Below, one piece after another: positions 1 to 5,475 of a stretch of DNA of 6,970 bases. Position 1 is the stretch's first letter. Each line of letters opens with the position of its first letter. Made by a program: the position numbers and the translations under genes. Origin of the DNA: an uncultured Pseudomonadota bacterium (GTDB taxonomy: Bacteria > SAR324 > NAC60-12); assembly GCA_913056375.1 (NCBI GenBank), contig CAJXNF010000151.1, positions 1-6,970 on the forward strand, read 5' to 3'. The notes beneath the pieces are model-generated. The model saw only the letters and a list, made by a program, of their open reading frames with translations, had not been told where the DNA came from and did not search any database.

Positions 1-39
1 TTTCAAAAAGAACAACTTTCAAAATTACAATTCAAACCT

Positions 40-43
40 AGGA
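40..43 (+). promoter_or_regulatory. Weak ribosome-binding site for the yqjG-like gene
   Basis: The bases AGGA end 4 nt before the ATG at 48, a shortish but usable Shine-Dalgarno spacing. It supports the ATG at 48 as the start, as does the N-terminal match to the family (MGxLIxGxWHDxWY). Only 47 nt of upstream sequence are visible, and no promoter can be recognised in them. Confidence 0.45.
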
Positions 44-47
44 AAGA

Positions 48-1058
48 ATGGGCCTTCTGATCAAAGGACAATGGCATGACCAATGGTACGAAACCAAATC
101 CAACAAAGGTCACTTCATTCGGGAGGATGCCCAATTCCGAAACTGGATTACCAAGGATGGAAGACCGGGGCCCGACAATAGAAAAGGTTTTCGAGCGCAG
201 GCAGGAAGGTATCATCTATACGTTTCAGGCGCATGTCCTTGGGCACATCGAACCCTAATTTTTCGCCAATTAAAAGGCCTGGAGGAACTGATTGGAGTTT
301 CAGTCGTTCACCCCCATATGCTTCAAAATGGTTGGGAATTTCGGAAAGCAACTGAAGACTCACGGTTTATGGATCATTTATATGAATTGCCGTGCATGCA
401 TGGTCTCTATACGAAATGTGATCCTCAATATACCGGGCGAGTCACCGTCCCAGTTTTATGGGATAAAGAAACCGAACAGATTGTCAGCAACGAATCTTCT
501 GAAATCATTCGAATGTTCAACTCCTCGTTCAATGAGTTGACTGGCAATCATGAGGACTACTACCCGATTGAGCATCAACAAGAAATCGATGAGTGGAATG
601 ATTTAATTTATCGAACTTTTAATAACGGTGTCTACAGGTGTGGATTTGCCACAACCCAAACTGCTTACGCCGAGTCCTTCGTTGAGCTTTTTGAGACACT
701 CGACCACATTGAAGAGCACTTGGCGGACAATACTTACCTTTGTGGAAGCAAACTCACTGAAGCGGACTGGCGCTTATTCCCAACACTCATCAGATTCGAT
801 CCCGTCTATCATGGCCACTTCAAATGCAACCAACGAAGGATAAAAGACTATCCTCAATTGTTTGGTTACACTCGAAGATTATTACATTACCCAGGAATTC
901 TGAAGACTGTAGACCTCTGGCAAATCCAACAACACTACTACTTCAGTCATGAAACGATAAATCCAAGTCGAGTCGTACCCCTTGGTCCAGATATGCAAGC
1001 CTATGCTGAACCCCCGGTAGATGAATCTGCAGCTTTACCAGAAAACCCTAACCAATGA
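48..1058 (+). CDS. yqjG: Glutathionyl-hydroquinone reductase (Xi-class glutathione transferase, YqjG/ECM4 family)
   Basis: Cytoplasmic enzyme that uses glutathione to reduce glutathionyl-hydroquinones to free hydroquinones, releasing GSSG (EC 1.8.5.7). The 336-residue product is close to the E. coli YqjG length (about 328) and aligns from the first residue: MGLLIKGQWHDQWYETK, FRNWIT near 30-35, then the thioredoxin-like domain with the Xi-class catalytic motif CPWAHR, catalytic Cys63. The glutathione-site segment VSNESSEIIRMFN lies at 146-158. The helical C-terminal domain carries NNGVY (Tyr196), LTEADWRLFPTLIRFDPVY (236-254), HFKC and HYYFSHETINP (296-305, Tyr298), matching the conserved tyrosines that line the hydroquinone pocket in the family. 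Residues after about 312 form a short acidic, Pro-rich tail with no family counterpart I recognise. The next gene starts 9 nt downstream, so the two are probably cotranscribed. Family assignment is firm; the physiological quinone substrate is unknown. Confidence 0.95.
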   Translation: MGLLIKGQWHDQWYETKSNKGHFIREDAQFRNWITKDGRPGPDNRKGFRAQAGRYHLYVSGACPWAHRTLIFRQLKGLEELIGVSVVHPHMLQNGWEFRKATEDSRFMDHLYELPCMHGLYTKCDPQYTGRVTVPVLWDKETEQIVSNESSEIIRMFNSSFNELTGNHEDYYPIEHQQEIDEWNDLIYRTFNNGVYRCGFATTQTAYAESFVELFETLDHIEEHLADNTYLCGSKLTEADWRLFPTLIRFDPVYHGHFKCNQRRIKDYPQLFGYTRRLLHYPGILKTVDLWQIQQHYYFSHETINPSRVVPLGPDMQAYAEPPVDESAALPENPNQ

Positions 1059-1067
1059 ACTTTCCGG

Positions 1068-3209
1068 ATGACGAATCAAACTAATTCATTCAAAAAAACC
1101 TTACACTCCTTGATCCCATCGATCACGATTGCTTGTGCCATTACCCTCAACTTTCCTCAAGAAGTAGTATTTGCTCAGTCAGCCGATTGTGACTTCAGAC
1201 AATCGCAATTGCAGCAATCAATGCCTCCACGGGGAGAACGTTTGGTGCTAACAGCCTTGGAAGAGTGGCCGCAGGAAATTGCTGGAAGGGCTGCCGATAC
1301 GGAGGGGGCAATTCGAAGGGCACAGGAACGGATTGCCGAAGCTATTTTCCTCAGAGTTGAGTCGATCACTAGCAATCGAATGGAACTAAAAGTCAACAAT
1401 GATGATGAGAATTTCATTGAAGAATCGACTCAACGAATCCGGACCTCTAGTAGAATCGACATACCTCTCCCACCACCTGAGATCTTGAGCTGCAGTGATG
1501 AAACAACTCTAGTGATTTACCCTCTGACAATTGGCCAGTTGGCTGCTCCTTCGGTTCAATACGCAAAGGATGTAGCAGCCTTAATGGAAGAGGCTTCCAA
1601 AGCATCATCCGGTCAAACCCTACTTGAACGATTATTTGGCCAATCTGGGCCGGAGGCAGTTGATTTTAGCCGACTCCTCAGGGCATATCGGAGTGCATTG
1701 CTGGTGGAGCAGCGATCCCGATATCGTGATGCAGCGCTACAACTCGCGCAATTAGAAAGTATCCCTGCTAGTAGTGAAATTCGCAGTGAATTGGATCCGC
1801 TACTTTCAAAATTGAAGCTAACCCACAGCCCAGATCAAGTTCGCTTAGTTCCAGCATCCAACAATGGAAGTTATCGCTTTCAAAGCCCTCTGCAATTAGA
1901 TTTGACCTTTAAAGAGGAACCTCTTCCCGATGTTCCCTTGAGACTAAAATTCGCCTCGAGAAAAAGAGAGTTTGAACAAATTAGCACTATTTCAACTAGC
2001 GGTAGTCTTCGCTTGAGTGAGCTTTCTATCCAGGTAACTCAAGGTGGAAAAGGACTTAAGCAACAATCCCAATTGGATGAGACCTGCCCATCCACGTTGA
2101 ATGTCCAATTGGATTTGGGACCCGAAGCCCAAACACCTCTTGAGTTGGCAAACATTGAACTTGAGTGCGTTCTGTTATCTGAGCTGGAATTCAATAAATC
2201 AGCTAGGATCAATACTATGGAAGCATGGAAAAATTATCTAAAACGTTTTCCAGACTCTCCTCAACAGATTGAAGCAGTTGAAGGGTTGGCGAAAATTCAG
2301 CTGAACTTAGTGGAAGATCAATTAGCAGAAAAGGAGTTCAAAAAAAGAGAGTTGATGGCACTTCGTGAGTATCAGATGGGCGCGAGCCTAAAGGAACAAG
2401 TTGAAGATACCATCAACCGTCTAAGCGGGGAAATTGAAGAACTAACAGCAATTCTTTTGGACGACCCTTTGGCTGAGGACGTGTTTGTTTTGGAAATGAG
2501 AAGTGTGGCTAATCCGCGTTTTTATGTTCATCCTGAATTACGAATCGCAACGGAAGACGGGCGAGAAGAGCGATTCAGTCTGAGGCGTCTGGTCCTTGGA
2601 ATGGGCCAGGAAGAGGGAGCATTTGGAGGTCTCATTGACCTTCGATATGACCCATCATGGAAGCAGCCAGTCAGAGAGCTTCAATTCAGCGGTCAATTTA
2701 GGGCCTGGGGAAACCGAAGTACTCCATTGGGCCTAGCCCTCGGGGGAACTTATCTGAGCTATACCGAAGACTATGAACTCCTTAGCGAGGGTCCCTACAC
2801 AGGAGTTGAAAAGGACGGTGAAAGTAAATTTTCTCCCACCTTTGATGAGTGGGAAATCTACGCAGTTGGAATTGCGAAATTTCCTAGTAGAAACAGTTTC
2901 ATCCATCTGTTTCTAGGCTCAACACAAGTTCAAGGAGCATTTCAATATTTCCTGAAAGCTCCGAGCTTTGCGTTAATCTCTGAAGCTAAGTGGCGACACA
3001 AGGATTACAAGATAGATCCACGCCCCACTGATTCTTCTGGCAACAACGATTTCAAGGAGCGCGAAGAACAGGCCGAACTCCAACAACGTGATTTTCGTTT
3101 TGGCCTCAAGTTTGGCAATACCATCGCTAACCGAGTCAATGTACAAACTCGTGTCTGGTACAGTACTCAGGAAGAAAAGCTTTTGCTTGGCATTGGATCA
3201 AGTTTCTAA
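1068..3209 (+). CDS. Unrecognised exported multidomain protein with probable outer-membrane beta-barrel C-terminus
   Basis: I do not recognise this 713-residue protein by name. Residues 1-36 look like a Sec signal peptide: basic KK at 9-10, hydrophobic LIPSITIACAITL, and a VFA-Q cleavage site at 36/37. This supports the ATG at 1068, although no clear Shine-Dalgarno precedes it. The mature part reads as modules. Residues about 63-160 (helix with AIRRAQERIAEAIFLRVES, then a TSSRIDIPLP strand and TTLVIYPL) resemble the LPP20/FlgT-N type of periplasmic fold. Residues about 268-370 are beta-rich with a PLPDVPLRLKF...TSGSLRL pattern typical of Ig-like or regulatory beta domains. Residues about 379-465 contain a TPR-like hairpin (AWKNYLKRFPDSPQQIEAVEGL) followed by a charged helix. 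From about 471 the sequence is rich in short amphipathic strands and aromatic residues and ends in LLLGIGSSF; a terminal Phe is the classical BAM targeting residue. Cys41, Cys142, Cys340 and Cys367 are the only mature cysteines. It lies 9 nt behind the yqjG-like gene. The gene is surely real; the domain calls are by eye and no function is assigned. Confidence 0.85.
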   Translation: MTNQTNSFKKTLHSLIPSITIACAITLNFPQEVVFAQSADCDFRQSQLQQSMPPRGERLVLTALEEWPQEIAGRAADTEGAIRRAQERIAEAIFLRVESITSNRMELKVNNDDENFIEESTQRIRTSSRIDIPLPPPEILSCSDETTLVIYPLTIGQLAAPSVQYAKDVAALMEEASKASSGQTLLERLFGQSGPEAVDFSRLLRAYRSALLVEQRSRYRDAALQLAQLESIPASSEIRSELDPLLSKLKLTHSPDQVRLVPASNNGSYRFQSPLQLDLTFKEEPLPDVPLRLKFASRKREFEQISTISTSGSLRLSELSIQVTQGGKGLKQQSQLDETCPSTLNVQLDLGPEAQTPLELANIELECVLLSELEFNKSARINTMEAWKNYLKRFPDSPQQIEAVEGLAKIQLNLVEDQLAEKEFKKRELMALREYQMGASLKEQVEDTINRLSGEIEELTAILLDDPLAEDVFVLEMRSVANPRFYVHPELRIATEDGREERFSLRRLVLGMGQEEGAFGGLIDLRYDPSWKQPVRELQFSGQFRAWGNRSTPLGLALGGTYLSYTEDYELLSEGPYTGVEKDGESKFSPTFDEWEIYAVGIAKFPSRNSFIHLFLGSTQVQGAFQYFLKAPSFALISEAKWRHKDYKIDPRPTDSSGNNDFKEREEQAELQQRDFRFGLKFGNTIANRVNVQTRVWYSTQEEKLLLGIGSSF

Positions 3210-3257
3210 AACAAGAAGATCTGACGGTCAATGGGATCAAAAAGGTAATTTCAATTC

Positions 3258-3287
3258 TTGAAAATCTAGAATCGAAACCCTTAAAAA
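3258..3287 (+). promoter_or_regulatory. Weak candidate sigma-70-type promoter for hyi-ttuD
   Basis: A TTGAAA box (3258-3263, 5 of 6 to the -35 consensus) is followed after 18 nt by TAAAAA (3282-3287, 4 of 6 to the -10 consensus). Transcription would begin near 3294, leaving a leader of about 57 nt. In AT-rich DNA such matches arise easily by chance. The main support is position: a new transcription unit is expected to start in this gap. Confidence 0.22.
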
Positions 3288-3319
3288 CCTGAATCAATGA
3301 TCCTGAAGATTCCATTCGC

Positions 3320-3331
3320 TTGATTTATCAA
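3320..3331. promoter_or_regulatory. Short inverted repeat TTGAT-TT-ATCAA ahead of hyi
   Basis: The 12 bases TTGATTTATCAA form two perfect 5-base half-sites around a 2-base centre, ending 19 nt before the hyi start codon. The position would suit an operator for a repressor of the hyi-ttuD unit. The half-sites are those of an FNR/CRP-family box, but that family needs a 4-base centre, so this is not a canonical FNR site. A short palindrome in AT-rich DNA may be chance. Confidence 0.22.
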
Positions 3332-3350
3332 AATCTTTTACAGAATTTTT

Positions 3351-4133
3351 ATGCCCCGTTTTAATGCTAACTTGTCAATGATGTTCCATGAACATGATTT
3401 TCTTGACCGTTTTGGAGCTGCAGCTAACGCAGGTTTCCAGGGAGTAGAGTTCCTCTTTCCATACGCATACTCAATTGCTGATCTAAAAGAAGCCCTTGAA
3501 GCGAATCAATTAACCCAAGTGCTGTTTAATCTTCCTCCAGGAGATTGGGAGAAAGGGGAGAGAGGGATGTGTTGTCATCCAAATCGTCAAAACGAATTTC
3601 GCGAGAGCGTTGAACTCGCTCTTGAATACGCTAAGGGTGTTAGTTGTAAGCAAATTCATGCTATGGCTGGAATCAAGCCAGAGGGGGTTCCTGAAGAAGC
3701 TCTCTTAGAAACGTATGCAGAAAATCTCAAATACGCCTCACAACTTTGTGCACAACAAAATGTTAGATTGCTAATTGAAGCAATCAATTCTCGAGACATG
3801 CCTGGATATTTCTTGAATCATTCTGCTCAAGCAATCTCGGTGATTGAGAAAGTAGGCTCTTCAAACCTTTGGTTTCAGTATGATATTTACCACATGCAAA
3901 TCATGGAGGGAGATTTGTCACCCACAATCACTGAACTCCTCCCTAGGATTGCTCACTTTCAAATTGCTGATACTCCAGGGCGTCATGAACCAGGAACTGG
4001 TGAGATCAACTACCCATTCCTCTTTTCAAAATTGGACGAACTAGGATACGAAGGTTGGGTGGGCTGCGAATATAGACCGCTCTCGGGAACTCTTACAGGA
4101 CTGAGTTGGGCCTCAAGTTGGTTGGGCAAATGA
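3351..4133 (+). CDS. hyi: Hydroxypyruvate isomerase
   Basis: Cytoplasmic TIM-barrel enzyme interconverting hydroxypyruvate and tartronate semialdehyde (EC 5.3.1.22). The 260-residue product is colinear with E. coli Hyi (258 residues). It starts MPRFNANLSMMFHEHDFLDRF and carries GFQGVEFLFPY (28-38), NLPPGDWEKGERG (60-72), LLIEAIN (140-146, Glu143), QYDIYHMQIMEGD (176-188, Asp178 and His181), HFQIADTPGRHEPGTGEINY (202-221, Gln204) and GWVGCEYRP (235-243, Glu240). Glu143, Asp178, Gln204 and Glu240 are the expected metal-binding and catalytic positions of the xylose-isomerase-like barrel, all present. The close paralogue OtnI (2-oxo-tetronate isomerase) shares this fold; the HEPGTGEINY and NLPPGDW segments and the adjacent glycerate kinase favour Hyi. 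The ATG at 3351 has no Shine-Dalgarno (the upstream bases are CAGAATTTTT) but fits the family N-terminus exactly. ttuD follows after 46 nt. Confidence 0.93.
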   Translation: MPRFNANLSMMFHEHDFLDRFGAAANAGFQGVEFLFPYAYSIADLKEALEANQLTQVLFNLPPGDWEKGERGMCCHPNRQNEFRESVELALEYAKGVSCKQIHAMAGIKPEGVPEEALLETYAENLKYASQLCAQQNVRLLIEAINSRDMPGYFLNHSAQAISVIEKVGSSNLWFQYDIYHMQIMEGDLSPTITELLPRIAHFQIADTPGRHEPGTGEINYPFLFSKLDELGYEGWVGCEYRPLSGTLTGLSWASSWLGK

Positions 4134-4179
4134 ATAATTTCAAAGATCTCAATGATTCCTTGATATTTGACGAGATAAA

Positions 4180-5475
4180 ATGAATTCACTTCCTGAGATT
4201 CTTGATCAAACGTTAAAAGCCGCCCTTCAACGCTCTCAGCCCCAAATTTGTCTGCCTAGGTACTTGAAAGAAATTCAAGAGACAGAAAAATTGCCAGAGC
4301 GGATCATAGTTTTAGGTGCCGGAAAAGCATCAGCCGAGATGGCCAATGCGTTGGAGTGTCATTGGCAGGGGACGGATTGGGGAGCAAAGTTGAGTGGTCT
4401 GGTTCTGACACGCTATGGCTATGGAGTACCTTGTAAATCAATTGAAATTGTCGAAGCAGCACATCCAGTACCAGACGAAATTGGCCAGATTACGGCTCAA
4501 AGAATTCTGAATCTAGCCAGATCTGCTACGGAACAAGATCTGGTAATCTGCCTGATTTCTGGAGGTGGATCTGCTTTGTTGGCCTTACCAGGTCAAGGTC
4601 TTAGCCTTCAAGACAAACAAGCGCTGAACAGATCCCTCCTCTATTCCGGAGCTACGATTGGAGAAATGAATTGCGTCCGCAAACATCTTTCTTCAATCAA
4701 AGGTGGGCGTCTCGCTCGAGCAGTTCAGCCAGCAAGACTCTGGACTCTCGCAATCTCAGATGTTCCAGGAGATGATCTCTCTGTGATTGCTTCTGGCCCA
4801 ACTGTTCCAGACCCCACTACCTTTGCAGATGCTCTAGAAATTTTAAGAAGGTATCAGATACAACCAACCCCAGCGATTCTTGCACTTTTAGAAGCAGCTG
4901 AAGAAGAAACTCCCAAACCTGGGGAAGACATTTTTTCAAGGAATCAAGTCCGGTTGGTAGCTACCCCGCAATTGATGCTAGAAGCCGCCGGAAAAGAAGC
5001 TGAGAAGTTGGGGATTACTCCCATCATCCTAAGTGATCGTATTGAGGGTGAGGCTCGGGAGGTAGCCAAGGTTCATGCCGCGATTGCGAAGCAGATCAAG
5101 CATCGGGATCAACCAATCAACTCCCCAGCACTGATCTTGTCTGGGGGAGAAACCACCGTAACGGTTCGGGGTAATGGTAAGGGAGGTAGGAATGCAGAGT
5201 TCATTTTGTCCCTGCTTGAAGCCTTGCAAGGCGAAGAAGGAATTTCAGCAATCGCTGTCGACACAGATGGTATTGATGGAACAGAGGACAACGCAGGGGC
5301 TTGGATAGATCAAAGCAGCCTTCTCAAAGCAAAACAGTTAAACCTCAAACCCAATGATTTCCTCGCTAATAATGATGCCTACAGTTTCTTTCAGCAATTG
5401 GATCAGCTTGTATTAACTGGTCCCACCATGACGAATGTGAATGACTTTCGGGCTATCTTCGTTGATCAGCGGTAA
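4180..5475 (+). CDS. ttuD: Glycerate 2-kinase, MOFRL family (often annotated as hydroxypyruvate reductase TtuD)
   Basis: Cytoplasmic class II glycerate kinase (GckA/TtuD), phosphorylating D-glycerate with ATP to 2-phosphoglycerate (EC 2.7.1.165). The label 'hydroxypyruvate reductase' for this family is historical. The N-terminal DUF4147 domain shows VLGAGKASAEMA (44-55, conserved Lys49), AAHPVPDE (93-100), ISGGGSALL (126-134), NCVRKHLSSIKGGRLA (164-179), ISDVPGDD (192-199) and ASGPTVPDP (204-212). The C-terminal MOFRL domain follows with LSGGETTVTVRGNGKGGRNAE (320-340, Arg337), AVDTDGIDGTEDNAGAW (359-375) and TGPTMTNVNDF (413-423). The full-length 431 residues are typical and no conserved block is missing. 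CGAGA, ending 5 nt before the ATG at 4180, is a weak ribosome-binding site. It sits 46 nt behind hyi with no terminator between them, so cotranscription is likely. The 3' end overlaps the convergent uvrA by 23 nt. A tartronate semialdehyde reductase, expected to link it to Hyi, is not in this window. Confidence 0.93.
   Translation: MNSLPEILDQTLKAALQRSQPQICLPRYLKEIQETEKLPERIIVLGAGKASAEMANALECHWQGTDWGAKLSGLVLTRYGYGVPCKSIEIVEAAHPVPDEIGQITAQRILNLARSATEQDLVICLISGGGSALLALPGQGLSLQDKQALNRSLLYSGATIGEMNCVRKHLSSIKGGRLARAVQPARLWTLAISDVPGDDLSVIASGPTVPDPTTFADALEILRRYQIQPTPAILALLEAAEEETPKPGEDIFSRNQVRLVATPQLMLEAAGKEAEKLGITPIILSDRIEGEAREVAKVHAAIAKQIKHRDQPINSPALILSGGETTVTVRGNGKGGRNAEFILSLLEALQGEEGISAIAVDTDGIDGTEDNAGAWIDQSSLLKAKQLNLKPNDFLANNDAYSFFQQLDQLVLTGPTMTNVNDFRAIFVDQR

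Larger units (their letters stand above)
3210..3350. other. Intergenic gap upstream of hyi
   Basis: These 141 AT-rich bases separate the yqjG/envelope-protein pair from the hyi-ttuD pair and are the only sizeable non-coding stretch in the window. I see no tRNA, no small ORF with a ribosome-binding site and no GC-rich hairpin followed by a T-run, so no intrinsic terminator for the upstream pair is evident. It contains weak promoter-like boxes and a short inverted repeat, listed separately. Confidence 0.6.

Noticed and set aside
1113..1140. Lipobox around Cys23 of the envelope protein
   Set aside because: The residues before the Cys are T-I-A, with no Leu at -3, and the hydrophobic core continues past it to a better signal peptidase I site at 36/37.
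1175..1417. Minus-strand 80-codon frame inside the envelope-protein gene
   Set aside because: It mirrors the codons of the real gene; its Ser/Leu-rich composition is typical of an antisense shadow and it has no start signal.
3291..3312. Hairpin GAATC...GATTC as a terminator for the upstream pair
   Set aside because: The stem is only 5 bp with a 12-base loop and has no T-run after it, too weak for an intrinsic terminator.
3320..3331. FNR/CRP-type binding site
   Set aside because: The half-sites TTGAT and ATCAA match, but the centre has 2 bases instead of the required 4, so the helical phasing is wrong for that family.
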